Assembly: GCF_018324685.1 (NCBI RefSeq)
Contig: NZ_AP023354.1
Span: forward strand, 4,154,001-4,218,000
Length of the DNA stretch: 64,000 bases
Origin: Actinocatenispora sera
Lineage (GTDB): Bacteria > Actinomycetota > Actinomycetes > Mycobacteriales > Micromonosporaceae
Reading direction: 5' to 3'
Both the position numbers and the translations under genes were made by a program. The notes below the pieces were generated by a model. The model saw only the letters and a list, made by a program, of their open reading frames with translations, had not been told where the DNA came from and did no database searches. Of the stretch, positions 7,551-16,670 are shown in pieces; position 1 is the stretch's first letter, and each line of letters opens with the position of its first letter.

Positions 7551-9572
7551 GTGACTTCTCCGACGTCGCTGCTGAAACGGCTGGTCCTGGGGCGGCCGTT
7601 TCGCTCCGATCGGCTACAGCACACGCTGCTGCCCAAGCGGATCGCGTTGCCGGTGTTCGCCTCCGACGCCCTGTCCTCGGTCGCGTACGCACCCGACGAG
7701 ATCCTCCTGACGCTGTCGGTGGCCGGTGGTGCCGCCCTCGCGTTCTCGCCCTGGATCGCGCTGTGCGTGTCGGTCGTGATGATCACCGTGGTGGCGAGCT
7801 ACCGGCAGAACGTGCACGCCTACCCGTCCGGCGGCGGCGACTACGAGGTGACCACGGTCAACCTCGGCAGCCGGTTCGGCCTGGCGGTGGGCAGCGCGCT
7901 GATGGTCGACTACGTGCTGACCGTCGCGGTGTCGACCTCGTCGGGCATCGCCAACCTGGGGTCGGCGATCCCGTTCGTGGAGCAGCACCGGGTCATCATC
8001 GCGGTGATCTGCGTGCTGCTGCTGACCGCGGCGAACCTGCGCGGGCTCAAGGAGTCCGGCACCGCGTTCGCCATCCCGACCTACGCGTTCATGGTCGCGA
8101 TCATCGGGATGATCCTGGTGGGCCTGTTCCGGATCTTCGTCCTGGGCCAGAGCGTGAAGGCCGACAGCGCCGGGCTGACGCTCAAACCCGAGCACTCGCT
8201 GACCGGCTTCGCGTTCTTCTTCCTGCTGCTGCGCGGGTTCTCGTCCGGCTCGGCCGCGCTGACCGGTGTCGAGGCGATCTCCAACGGCGTGCCCGCGTTC
8301 CGCAAGCCGAAGAGCAAGAACGCCGCGACCACGCTGCTGCTGCTCGGTGTCATCGCGATCACCATGCTGGTCGGCATCGTGCTGCTGGCCCGCCTGACCG
8401 GCGTGCAGTACGTCGACAACCCGGCCACCCAGCTGGTCGACGCGCCCGACGGGTACGTGCAGAAGACCGTCACCGCGCAGCTGGCCAGTGCGGTGTTCGC
8501 GCACTTCACCCCGGGCTTCTACTTCGTCGCTGCGGTGACCGCGATCATCCTGCTGCTGGCCGCGAACACGGCGTTCAACGGCTTCCCGGTGCTCGGCTCG
8601 ATCCTTGCCCAGGACCGGTACCTGCCGCGCCAGCTGCACACCCGGGGCGACCGGCTGGCGTACTCCAACGGGATCCTGTTCCTGGCGGTGTTCGCCTGCG
8701 TGCTGATCCTGGCGTTCCAGGCCAACCCGACCCGGCTGATCCAGCTGTACATCGTGGGCGTGTTCGTGTCGTTCACGCTGTCGCAGACCGGCATGCTGCG
8801 GCACTGGAACCGGCTGCTGCGCACCGAGCGCGATCCGTCCGCCCGGCACCGGATGATGCGGTCCCGGGCGATCAACGGGTTCGGTGCCTGCCTGACCGGC
8901 GTGGTGCTGATCATCGTGCTGGTCACCAAGTTCCTGGCCGGCGCGTGGATCGCGATCGCCGCGATGGCGGTGATCTACGCGCTGATGCTCGGCATCCGCC
9001 GGCACTACGACAAGGTGGCCGCGGAGCTCGCGCCGCCGGACGAGCGGGCCGTCCTGCCGGCCCGTAACCATGCGGTGGTGCTGGTCAGCCAGCTGCACCT
9101 GCCGACCCTGCGGGCCGTCCAGTACGCCCGGGCGACCCGCCCGGACACGCTGACCGCGGTGACCGTCAACGTCGACGACACCGACACCCGCCGGCTGCAG
9201 GCCGAGTGGGACGAGCGCGACCTGCCGGTGCCGCTGACCGTGATCGACTCCCCGTTCCGCGAGATCACCCGGCCGATCATCGCGTACGTGCAGAACATGC
9301 GCCGCACCTCGCCGCGCGACGTGGTCACCGTGTTCATCCCGGAGTACGTGGTGGGCAAGTGGTGGGAGCACCTGCTGCACAACCAGAGCGCGCTGCGGAT
9401 CAAGGCGCGGCTGCTGTTCGAGCCGGGCGTGATGGTCACCAGCGTGCCGTGGCAGCTGGCCTCCAGCGAGAACCGGGACGACGCCCGCCGGGTCCGGCGC
9501 GGCGTGGCCCGCCGCCCCGGCGGCGACGGCGACGATCCGGGTTCCGCCGACGACCTGGTGCTGCGCCGATGA
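7551..9572 (+). CDS. APC-superfamily permease, KimA-like potassium transporter
   Basis: 673 residues from GTG. The N-terminus has the signature LLPKRIALPVFASDALSSVAYAPDEIL, followed by about 12 transmembrane helices to residue about 500 (GGGDYEVT, AANLRGLKESG and NTAFNGFPVLGSILAQD in the core). A cytosolic C-terminal domain of about 170 residues follows. The family includes KimA, a proton-coupled K+ importer; a K+ substrate is inferred from that and from the divergent TrkA pair. An alternative start 60 nt upstream exists, but a TACGCT hexamer lies between, so a leaderless mRNA starting near 7551 fits better. The stop overlaps a small reading frame in ATGA. Confidence 0.9.
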   Translation: MTSPTSLLKRLVLGRPFRSDRLQHTLLPKRIALPVFASDALSSVAYAPDEILLTLSVAGGAALAFSPWIALCVSVVMITVVASYRQNVHAYPSGGGDYEVTTVNLGSRFGLAVGSALMVDYVLTVAVSTSSGIANLGSAIPFVEQHRVIIAVICVLLLTAANLRGLKESGTAFAIPTYAFMVAIIGMILVGLFRIFVLGQSVKADSAGLTLKPEHSLTGFAFFFLLLRGFSSGSAALTGVEAISNGVPAFRKPKSKNAATTLLLLGVIAITMLVGIVLLARLTGVQYVDNPATQLVDAPDGYVQKTVTAQLASAVFAHFTPGFYFVAAVTAIILLLAANTAFNGFPVLGSILAQDRYLPRQLHTRGDRLAYSNGILFLAVFACVLILAFQANPTRLIQLYIVGVFVSFTLSQTGMLRHWNRLLRTERDPSARHRMMRSRAINGFGACLTGVVLIIVLVTKFLAGAWIAIAAMAVIYALMLGIRRHYDKVAAELAPPDERAVLPARNHAVVLVSQLHLPTLRAVQYARATRPDTLTAVTVNVDDTDTRRLQAEWDERDLPVPLTVIDSPFREITRPIIAYVQNMRRTSPRDVVTVFIPEYVVGKWWEHLLHNQSALRIKARLLFEPGVMVTSVPWQLASSENRDDARRVRRGVARRPGGDGDDPGSADDLVLRR

Positions 9573-9682
9573 CCGCGGTACGGGCAGCGCAGCAGGGGCT
9601 GATCGGGCTGTTCAACGGCGCCCGGCCGGAGCTCGGGCAGGGCGCCGCGTTCCCGGCTGCGACGGTCCGGGTGGTCCGGTGA
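9569..9682 (+). CDS. Possible 37-residue coupled small protein
   Basis: ATG overlaps the permease stop (ATGA), and its own stop overlaps the GTG of the methyltransferase (GTGA). The product MTAVRAAQQGLIGLFNGARP... has no recognisable domain. It may be a real small gene or just a translational bridge. The double stop-start overlap is the only support. Confidence 0.3.
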   Translation: MTAVRAAQQGLIGLFNGARPELGQGAAFPAATVRVVR

Positions 9683-11009
9683 CCGCGCCCCCGGCCGGCC
9701 CGGCGGTCGGCGACACGCTGCGGCTGACCGTCGGCAAGGTGGCCGCCGGCGGCCACTGCGTCGCCCGGTACGAGGGGCAGGTCGTCTTCGTCCGGCACGC
9801 GCTGCCCGGCGAGGTCGTCGACGCCACCGTCACCGAGGTCAAGCGCGGGTTCCTGCGCGCCGACGCGGTGGTGGTGCACACCGCGTCCGCCGACCGGGTG
9901 CCGCCACCCTGCCCGTACGCGGGGCCCGGGCGCTGCGGCGGCTGCGACTGGCAGCACGCGACGCCGGCCGCGCAGCGCCGGCTCAAGGCCGACGTGCTCG
10001 CCGAGCTGCTGGTACGGCTGGGCAAGCTGACGCAGGCCCAGGTCGACGCGCTGGAGGTCACGGTCGCCGAGCTGCCCGGCGGCCCGCTCGACTGGCGTAC
10101 CCGGGTGCGGTACGCGGTGGACCGGGCCGGGCGCGCCGGGCTGCGCGCGCACCGCTCGCACCGGATCGTCGAGATCGACGCCTGCCCGATCGCCACCCCG
10201 CGGTACGGGAGCTGCCCGTCACCGACCGCGGCTGGCGGCCGGGCAGCGAGCTGACCGTGGTGTCCTCCACCGCCGGTGACCCCGCGGTGCTGGAACACCG
10301 CGAGGTGCCCGCGGGGCGCGGCCGGGACCGGCGCCGGAGCCGGACCGTGACCCGGCTGGTGTACGGCGAGGCCACGGTGATCGAGCGGGCCATCGGTACC
10401 GAGTTCGAGCTGCCGGCCGAGGCGTTCTGGCAGGTGCATCCGGCCGCCGCGGACACGTTCGCGGCGACCGCACTGGAGCTGCTCGAGCCGCGCGCCGGCG
10501 AGCGCGCCTTCGACCTGTACGGCGGGGCCGGGCTGTTCGCCGTCGCGCTGGCTCGTGAGGTCGGTACCGACGGGTCGGTGACGCTGGTCGAGTCGCACCC
10601 CGGCGCGGCCGACGCCGCCCGGCACAACGTGCGCGAGCTGCCCCGGGTCGAGGTCGTCGCCGGCCGGGTCGAACGGGTACTCCCGTCGCTCGGCCCCGCC
10701 GACCTGGTGCTGCTGGATCCGCCGCGCTCCGGCGCGGGCGCCACCGTGGTGGAGCAGATCGTGGCGGCCGCCCCGCGCGCGGTCTGTTACGTCGCCTGCG
10801 ATCCGGCCGCGCTGGCCCGCGACACCGCGACGTTCACCGCGCTGGGCTGGCGGCTGAGCCAGCTGCGCGGCTTCGACGCGTTCCCGATGACCCAGCACCT
10901 GGAGTGCGTCGCGCTGTTCGAGCCGGGCGGGGTGGCTTCGGCCGAGCGAACCGGCCCCGCGCAGCCGGGCACGGGACTTCCCGAGGGCGTACCGGGGGAG
11001 GAACGATGA
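9679..11009 (+). pseudogene. TRAM-domain class I SAM RNA methyltransferase (RumA/TrmA-like), frameshifted
   Basis: The N-terminal frame (9679-10254) has a TRAM domain (about residues 8-65), then the iron-sulfur-type cysteine set CPYAGPGRCGGC and the start of the uracil-methyltransferase fold. The C-terminal frame (to 11009) has FDLYGGAGLFAVAL (SAM motif I), LLDPPRSGAG (motif IV) and VACDP with the catalytic Cys. The frames join smoothly if one C is added to the CCCC run at 10196-10199, giving ATPAVRELPV before the C-terminal part. As read, the protein stops at 10254. It would make 5-methyluridine in rRNA or tRNA. The stop overlaps the next ATG (ATGA). Real mutation, slippage or assembly error cannot be told apart here. 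Confidence 0.85.
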
Positions 11010-11542
11010 CCGATCCGGTCACGTGGCTGCCGGCGCCGCTCGCACCGGGCCTGACCGAGGCGGAGCTGTCGGCGGTCGAGGCACGGTTCGGCTTCCGGTT
11101 CGCCGCCGACCACCGGGCGTTGCTCGCCGCCGTGCTGCCGGTCGGCCCGCGCTTCCCCGACTGGCGCAACGGCGCCGAGGCGGAGCTGCGGGAGCGGCTC
11201 GCCTGGCCGGTCGAAGGACTGCTCCTCTCGGTGGAGCACGGCGCCTTCTGGTACCCGGCCTGGGGCGGCCGGCCGGCCGCCACGGCCGACGCACTCGCCC
11301 TGGCCCGTCGCGAGCTCGCCACCGTGCCGCCGATGGTGCCGATCTACTCGCACCGGTACCTGCCGGGGGTCGGTGGGCGGGCCGGTCACCCGGTGCTGTC
11401 GATGCACCAGAGCGACATCATCGTCTACGGCGCCGACCTGCCCCGCTACCTGCGCGCCGAGTTCGGTCCGGACGGCTGCACGCCGGAACTGGTCGCCGGC
11501 GCCCGGCCCACGGTGCCGTTCTGGTCGGACCTGCTCAGCTGA
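11006..11542 (+). CDS. SUKH (SMI1/KNR4)-like protein
   Basis: 178 residues, coupled to the methyltransferase frame by ATGA. The N-terminal pattern LTEAELSAVEARFGFRFAADHRALLAAVLPVG is the typical helix start of SMI1/KNR4-like SUKH domains, followed by PRFPDWRN, FWYPAWG and the acidic/aromatic C-terminus. SUKH proteins often act as immunity proteins for polymorphic toxins, but this one stands alone after an RNA methyltransferase, and no toxin is visible nearby. A housekeeping or unknown role is more likely. Confidence 0.7.
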   Translation: MTDPVTWLPAPLAPGLTEAELSAVEARFGFRFAADHRALLAAVLPVGPRFPDWRNGAEAELRERLAWPVEGLLLSVEHGAFWYPAWGGRPAATADALALARRELATVPPMVPIYSHRYLPGVGGRAGHPVLSMHQSDIIVYGADLPRYLRAEFGPDGCTPELVAGARPTVPFWSDLLS

Positions 11543-11583
11543 CCGCGGTGGCGCTCACGCGTCCCGGCCGGGCGGTCGCCGGC

Positions 11584-12237
11584 TCAGGCGGTGGCGCGGA
11601 AGGGCAGGTGCAGCCGGATGCCCTCACGGCCGAGCGAGCGGCGGAACCACACCAGCGAGACGACGATCGCGACGCCGATCAGCGAGTACGACGCGGCGGT
11701 GCCGATCAGCAGGTAGCTGCCGAGGCTGGTACGGGCGAGCATCCACAGCGTCAGCCCGCCGCTGACCAGGAACACCGACGACCACAGCACCGAGACCTGG
11801 TGGAAGAACCGTCGCACCCGCGGGTTGTCGGTCAGCTCGGCCGGGAACACGCAGAAGTCGGCGGCGAGCTTGGCGATCAGCGACTTGCCGAACGGCAGCA
11901 GGGCGAGGAACGCCAGCCCGATCACGAAGTCCTGCAGCGAGGGGGACAGGAAGTACAGGAACACGCTGTTGGTGACGTACCCGACGGCGGTGCGCACCAC
12001 CAGCAGCGCGGTCATGAACGCGAGCACCGTCGGGATCGGCCGCCGGGTGACCAGTCGCCAGGTCAGCGCCGCCAGCGACCAGCCGAGCGCGGCGAACAGC
12101 GCGCCGTGCAGCCCCACCAACGCCATGACCAGGTAGAACAGCCCGAGCGGGATGAGCGTCGCTTCGAGCAGGTGCTTGACCCCGTGCCGCAGGTGTACGC
12201 CCAGCGCGGGTAGGTGGATGGTCAGGGCATCGGACAT
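11584..12237 (-). CDS. VC0807-like integral membrane protein
   Basis: 217 residues, about six transmembrane helices with short loops (LIPLGLFYLVMALVG, FAALGWSLAALTWRLV, IPTVLAFMTALLVVRT, DFVIGLAFLALLPFG, VLWSSVFLVSGGLTLWML, YSLIGVAIVVSLVWF). It resembles the VC0807 family and is distantly like DUF3159 and intracellular-septation proteins. Function is unknown. It converges with the SUKH-like gene and lies downstream of the HAD gene on the same strand, 209 bp away, so it probably has its own promoter. Confidence 0.65.
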   Translation of the reverse strand: MSDALTIHLPALGVHLRHGVKHLLEATLIPLGLFYLVMALVGLHGALFAALGWSLAALTWRLVTRRPIPTVLAFMTALLVVRTAVGYVTNSVFLYFLSPSLQDFVIGLAFLALLPFGKSLIAKLAADFCVFPAELTDNPRVRRFFHQVSVLWSSVFLVSGGLTLWMLARTSLGSYLLIGTAASYSLIGVAIVVSLVWFRRSLGREGIRLHLPFRATA

Positions 12238-12446
12238 GGGTCGGCTTGCCCTCTCGGTCGTGCCGGGCCCGCCGTCGGCGCGGCGCAGCGGTCAGGGGTG
12301 TCCGCGCGTCCCGGCTGTCGCCCGCTCACGCGGTGTTGCCGCAGCGTAGCCGATGTGGCCGGGCCCGGCCAGACCCGGTGACCGTGCGCCGGGCCGCCGT
12401 CACAGCCGAGCCGGACGGCCCGCCCGCGCGCGCCGGAACACCCGGT

Positions 12447-13088
12447 TCAGGCCGCGCCGAGGACGAGTCGGCTGGTACCGGTCACGGAAAGGTGCGCGAG
12501 GTTCGGCAGCACCAGGTCGGCCTTCAACTCCTCCGGCCGGTGCGTACCGGCCACCGCGACGGTCGCCATGCCGGCGGCCCGGGCTGCGGTCAGCCCGGCC
12601 GGCGCGTCCTCGACGACCACGCAGCGTCGCGGTGCGACGCCGAGCCCGGCGGCGCCGGCCAGGTACGGCTCCGGGTCGGGCTTGCCGTGCCGGACGTCGT
12701 CGGCGCTGACCAGGACCCGCGGTGCGGGCAGCCCGGCCGCGGCCAACCGGGCCGCGGCGAGCCGCCGAACCCCGGAGGTGACGACCGCCCAGCGCGCCGG
12801 GTCGAGCCGGGCCAGCAGTTCGGCGGCGCCGGGCAGTGCGGTGACGCCGGTCAGGTCGGCGAGTTCCAGTTCCTGGATGCGGGCGTCGGCCGCGTCGACC
12901 TCGTCGGCGGGGACCAGGTCGGCCACGATCGAGCGCGAGGTGCGGCCGTGTGTCTGGATCGAGGCGAACCGCGCCTCGCTGATGCCGCGTTCGGCGGCCC
13001 AGGCGGTCCAGGACCGGATCACCGCGGGCAGCGAGTCCACCAGGGTGCCGTCGAGATCGAACAGCAGTGCGTCGGCGATCAGCTCCAC
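12447..13088 (-). CDS. HAD-superfamily hydrolase, sugar-phosphatase type
   Basis: 213 residues. HAD motif I is FDLDGTLVDS (nucleophile and acid Asp), motif II is VVTSG, the conserved Lys lies in HGKPDPEPY, and motif IV is VVVEDAPAGLTAA. The small helical cap after motif I places it with beta-phosphoglucomutase/sugar-phosphatase (YfbT/GPP-like) enzymes. The likely substrate is a small sugar phosphate or polyol phosphate, not identifiable from sequence. It starts at GTG, 7 nt after a TAACGT hexamer with no Shine-Dalgarno sequence, hence probably leaderless. Confidence 0.85.
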   Translation of the reverse strand: MELIADALLFDLDGTLVDSLPAVIRSWTAWAAERGISEARFASIQTHGRTSRSIVADLVPADEVDAADARIQELELADLTGVTALPGAAELLARLDPARWAVVTSGVRRLAAARLAAAGLPAPRVLVSADDVRHGKPDPEPYLAGAAGLGVAPRRCVVVEDAPAGLTAARAAGMATVAVAGTHRPEELKADLVLPNLAHLSVTGTSRLVLGAA

Positions 13089-13095
13089 CCGGGCA

Positions 13096-13101
13096 ACGTT
13101 A
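13096..13101 (-). promoter_or_regulatory. -10 element of a leaderless promoter (HAD gene)
   Basis: TAACGT on the minus strand, 7 nt before the GTG start. Confidence 0.45.
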
Positions 13102-13299
13102 CCGGGCAGTTACCTTCACCGCCCCGGGGCCCGCGGTGAGCTGCCGCACGGGTACGCCGAAGGCCTCGGTTCGGATTCGGCTCTTGACGGATGTACGTGT
13201 CACAGGCGCACCATAGCTTCAGTTCTTGTACTCGTAGCCGAAACCCGTGCCGATCCCCACGCGTCCGCCCGGGGTACCGGCTGGACGCAGGGAGCATGC

Positions 13300-14496
13300 A
13301 TGCCTGGCCGTGGCGCCGACGTCCACCCACCGGGGTCGCAGTCCTCGCTGCACCGGGCGAACGTGACCCGGGTACTGCGCGCAGTGCGGGACGCCGGTGC
13401 GCTCAGCCAGGCCGAGATCTCCCGTCGCACCGGCCTGTCGGCCGCGACGGTGTCCAACATCGTGCACGAGCTGGCCGACGGCGGCGCGGTCGAGGTACGG
13501 ACCGGCTCGGCCGGCGGCCGCCGGGTGCGCCGGGTGGCGCTGAGCCGGTCCACCGGGCTGGTGGTCGGCGTCGACTTCGGCCACTCCCACCTGCGGGTCG
13601 CGGTCGGCGACCTGTCCCACCGGGTACTCGCCTCCGACGCGGTGCCCGCCGACGTGGACACGTCCGCCGAGCAGGCGCTGGACCGCGCGGAGGAGCTGAT
13701 CGACACGCTGCTGCGGCGCGCCGGGGCCGGGCGCGACCGGGTGCTCGGGGTCGGCCTGGGCGTGCCGGGGCCGATCGACGTGGACACCGGGGAGATCGGT
13801 TCCAGCGCGCTGCTGCCCGGCTGGATCGGGGTGCGGCCCAGGGAGGCCCTGCAGCGGCGGGTCGACCTGCCGGTACACGCGGACAACGACGCCAACCTGG
13901 GCGCGCTGGGCGAGCTGGTGTTCGGGGCCGGCCGGAACCAGGGCGATCTGATGTACCTGAAGGTCTCCACCGGCATCGGTGCCGGGCTGGTGCTCGGCGG
14001 CCGGATCTACCACGGCGCCGGCGGGACGGCCGGCGAGATCGGGCACATCACCCTGGACGAGTCGGGGCCGGTCTGCCGGTGCGGCAACCGCGGCTGCCTG
14101 GAGACCCAGGCCAACGCGAAGTACCTGCTGTCGCTGTTGCGCGACAGCCACGGCGAGGACGTGACCGTGGCCCGGGCGATCCGGCTCGCGCACGAGGGTG
14201 ATCCGGGCTGTCGGCGGGTACTCGCCGACATGGGTCGTCACCTTGGCGTGGGCGTTGCGGCGTTGTGCAACCTGCTGAACCCCCGGTGCGCGATCATCGG
14301 TGGAGACCTTGCGGCGGCCGGTGATCTGCTGATCGGCCCGTTGCAGGAGTCGGTGGCGCGGTATGCGATCCCGAGCGCGGCCCGGCAGCTGCGGGTGCTG
14401 CCGGGCACGCTCGGGGCCCGCGCGGAGGTGCTGGGTGCGTTGGCGTTGGCGATGGCCGAGACCGATCAGGCGGTGGGCGTGGCGGCCGGCGGTTGA
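13300..14496 (+). CDS. ROK-family transcriptional regulator
   Basis: 398 residues. A winged helix-turn-helix is at about residues 20-80 (GALSQAEISRRTGLSAATVSNIVHELADGG). The ROK domain follows, with a phosphate-loop-like GVDFGHSHLRVAV, the signature around GLGVPGPIDVDTG, ADNDANLGALGE, and a Cys-rich zinc site CRCGNRGC starting at residue 259. Such regulators (NagC/XylR type) bind a sugar and release the operator of a neighbouring transport operon. The sugar ABC genes begin 155 bp downstream on the same strand. The ATG chosen has GCAGGGAG just upstream; another ATG 4 nt earlier is out of frame. Confidence 0.92.
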   Translation: MPGRGADVHPPGSQSSLHRANVTRVLRAVRDAGALSQAEISRRTGLSAATVSNIVHELADGGAVEVRTGSAGGRRVRRVALSRSTGLVVGVDFGHSHLRVAVGDLSHRVLASDAVPADVDTSAEQALDRAEELIDTLLRRAGAGRDRVLGVGLGVPGPIDVDTGEIGSSALLPGWIGVRPREALQRRVDLPVHADNDANLGALGELVFGAGRNQGDLMYLKVSTGIGAGLVLGGRIYHGAGGTAGEIGHITLDESGPVCRCGNRGCLETQANAKYLLSLLRDSHGEDVTVARAIRLAHEGDPGCRRVLADMGRHLGVGVAALCNLLNPRCAIIGGDLAAAGDLLIGPLQESVARYAIPSAARQLRVLPGTLGARAEVLGALALAMAETDQAVGVAAGG

Positions 14497-14651
14497 CCAC
14501 GTTCGGGCTGATGACCGGGGCAATGTTCGGGTAGATAACGAATGGGCGCGGTTTTGCGCCGATCCATCTTCACTTGTTGACGACGCCAGCACATAGCGGT
14601 TGACTGTCGTGAACTTGGCCGCGTGAGTGCGGCCTGTGTCAGGGAGGTTTC
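14497..14651 (+). promoter_or_regulatory. Regulatory region between ROK gene and sugar ABC operon
   Basis: Holds two direct GTTCGGG repeats (14501-14507 and 14525-14531, 24 bp apart), a short palindrome GGCGC-GGTTTT-GCGCC near 14546-14561, and two TTGAC motifs 23 bp apart (14577 and 14600). These are candidate ROK operator or promoter parts. No confident -10 was found. A good AGGGAGG ribosome binding site precedes the next start. Confidence 0.35.
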
Positions 14652-15767
14652 GTGCACGTGAGGACTTACTTGCGTCGCGGGCTCGCCGTCGCCGCCGTAG
14701 CCGTGATCGCCATCGGCGTCGCGGGGTGCGGCAAGGCCAAGCAGGCCGGCGGCGGCAGCGGCGGCGAGAAACTCAGCGTCGACAAGGGCTTCAAGATCGG
14801 CATCTTGCTGCCGGAGTCCAAGACCGCCCGGTACGAGAAGTTCGACCACCCGTTCCTGGCGGCGGACATCAAGAAGCTGTGCCCGAAATGCACCATCGAG
14901 TACCGCAACGCCAACCAGGACGCCGACACTCAGCGCCAGCAGGTGGACGCGGTACTGGCGGCCGGCGCCAAGGTGCTGATCCTGGACTCGGTCGACTACA
15001 AGTCGATCAAGTCGTCGGTGCAGAAGGCGCACGACCAGGGCGTCAAGGTCATCGCGTACGACCGGCTCGCCCAGGGGCCGATCTCCGGCTACTCGTCGTT
15101 CAACAACGTCGACATCGGCAAGCAGCAGGGCGAGGCGTTCCTGAAGGCCATCTCGGCCAAGGGCAGCCCGAAGCGCGGCAAGGTGATCCTGGTCAACGGC
15201 TCGCCCGACGACCCGAACGCGCCGGACTTCAAGAAGGGCATGCACAGCGTCCTGGACGGCAAGGTCAACGTGGGTGCCGAGTACGACACCCAGGACTGGA
15301 GCCCGGACCAGGCGCGGCAGGAGGTCGCCGGCGCGATCAGCAAGGTCGGCGCGAAGAACATCATCGGTGTGTACGCCGCGAACGACGGCATGGCCGGCGG
15401 CGCGATCTCCGCGCTCAAGGCCGCGAACGTCACCCCGCTGCCGCCGGTGACCGGTCAGGACGCCGAGCTCGCCGGCATCCAGCGGATCCTGACCGGTGAG
15501 CAGTACGCCACGATCTACAAGTCGATCAAGCCGCAGGCGCAGGCCGCCGCCGAGATGGCGGTCGACGTGGCCACCGGCAAGAAGTGGACCGGCAGCAGCG
15601 ACAAGGTCAACAACGGCACCGTGTCGGTGCCGGCGAAGATCGTCCCGGCGACCACGGTGACGTTCGACAACATCGAGTCGACGGTGGTCAAGGACGGCTA
15701 CTGGAAGCCGTCGGAGATCTGCACCGCCAAGTACAAGGCCGACTGCACGAAGGCCGGCATCAAGTAA
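14652..15767 (+). CDS. Sugar ABC transporter substrate-binding lipoprotein
   Basis: 371 residues, GTG start after AGGGAGG. A signal peptide with lipobox VAGC puts the acylated Cys at residue 26. The mature part is a type I periplasmic-binding fold: GFKIGILLPESKTARYEKFD, IEYRNANQDADTQRQQVDAVLAAGAKVLILDSVD, VKVIAYDRL, AANDGMAGGAISAL, and TGQDAELAGIQRIL near the C-terminus. This pattern matches XylF-like D-xylose/sugar binders. It delivers the sugar to the permease at 16667 and the ATPase at 15843. The sugar (xylose or another pentose) is inferred, not proven. Confidence 0.92.
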   Translation: MHVRTYLRRGLAVAAVAVIAIGVAGCGKAKQAGGGSGGEKLSVDKGFKIGILLPESKTARYEKFDHPFLAADIKKLCPKCTIEYRNANQDADTQRQQVDAVLAAGAKVLILDSVDYKSIKSSVQKAHDQGVKVIAYDRLAQGPISGYSSFNNVDIGKQQGEAFLKAISAKGSPKRGKVILVNGSPDDPNAPDFKKGMHSVLDGKVNVGAEYDTQDWSPDQARQEVAGAISKVGAKNIIGVYAANDGMAGGAISALKAANVTPLPPVTGQDAELAGIQRILTGEQYATIYKSIKPQAQAAAEMAVDVATGKKWTGSSDKVNNGTVSVPAKIVPATTVTFDNIESTVVKDGYWKPSEICTAKYKADCTKAGIK

Positions 15768-15779
15768 CTCGCTGAAGCA

Positions 15780-15810
15780 CGGCCCGGGAACCGACACGGT
15801 TCCCGGGCCG
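15780..15810 (+). terminator. 13-bp hairpin between binding protein and ATPase genes
   Basis: CGGCCCGGGAACC, loop GACAC, GGTTCCCGGGCCG is a perfect stem 12 nt after the stop. Placed inside the operon, it would stabilise the lipoprotein mRNA or partly terminate transcription, giving more binding protein than ATPase and permease. Confidence 0.6.
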
Positions 15811-15842
15811 GTTCTTCAGGTTCCGGCGACGTACGGCAAGGG

Positions 15843-16670
15843 ATGGTTGAGGTGACAAGCGCACCGGCGCAGACGGACACACCAGTGCTCGCGCTGCGCG
15901 GCATCAGCAAGAGGTTCGGCGCGGTGCAGGCGCTGGCCGACGTGGACCTGGAGGTCCACGCGGGCGAGGTCGTGGCGCTGGTCGGTGACAACGGCGCCGG
16001 CAAGTCCACCCTGGTGAAGACGATCGCCGGGGTCGAGACGATCGACTCGGGCGTGATCGAGTGGCAGGGCCGGCCGGTCTCAATCGGCAAGCCGCACGAC
16101 GCGACCAACCTGGGCATCGCGACGGTGTACCAGGATCTGGCCCTCGCGGACAACCTGGACGTGGTGAGCAACCTGTTCCTCGGCCGGGAGATCCGCCGGT
16201 TCGGGCTGCTCGACGAGGTGGAGATGGAGCGCCGCTCCCGGGAACTGCTGGACACGCTGTCCATCAAGATCCCGAGCGTGCGCATCCCGGTGGCGTCGCT
16301 GTCCGGCGGGCAGCGGCAGACGGTGGCGATCTCCCGGTCGCTGCTCGGCGACCCCAAGGTCGTCATCCTGGACGAGCCGACCGCGGCGCTCGGCGTCGAG
16401 CAGACCGCACAGGTGCTCGACCTGGTGGAGCGGCTGCGCGGGGAGCGCGGCCTGGGGGTGATCCTGATCAGCCACAACATGGCCGACGTGGGCGCGGTGG
16501 CCGATCGGGTGGCGGTGCTGCGGTTGGGCCGCAACAACGGCGTCTTCGACATGCAGGACACCACTCAGGAGCAGATCATCTCCGCGATCACCGGGGCAAG
16601 CGACAACGCTGTCACCCGGCGCGCGGCACGGCACACCGGATCCGAACCGGCCGGCGAGGGGGAGAAGTGA
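15843..16670 (+). CDS. Sugar ABC transporter ATP-binding protein
   Basis: 275 residues with a single ABC domain: Walker [11 protein letters not shown]-loop VYQDLAL, signature LSGGQRQ, Walker B VVILDEPT and the switch His in LISHNMAD. Many ribose/xylose ATPases (RbsA, XylG) are about 500 residues with two domains; the single-domain form, as here, is typical of FrcA-like actinobacterial systems. The start is ATG at 15843 or GTG at 15852, both plausible. The stop overlaps the permease GTG (GTGA). It powers sugar uptake together with 14652 and 16667. Confidence 0.93.
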   Translation: MVEVTSAPAQTDTPVLALRGISKRFGAVQALADVDLEVHAGEVVALVGDNGAGKSTLVKTIAGVETIDSGVIEWQGRPVSIGKPHDATNLGIATVYQDLALADNLDVVSNLFLGREIRRFGLLDEVEMERRSRELLDTLSIKIPSVRIPVASLSGGQRQTVAISRSLLGDPKVVILDEPTAALGVEQTAQVLDLVERLRGERGLGVILISHNMADVGAVADRVAVLRLGRNNGVFDMQDTTQEQIISAITGASDNAVTRRAARHTGSEPAGEGEK

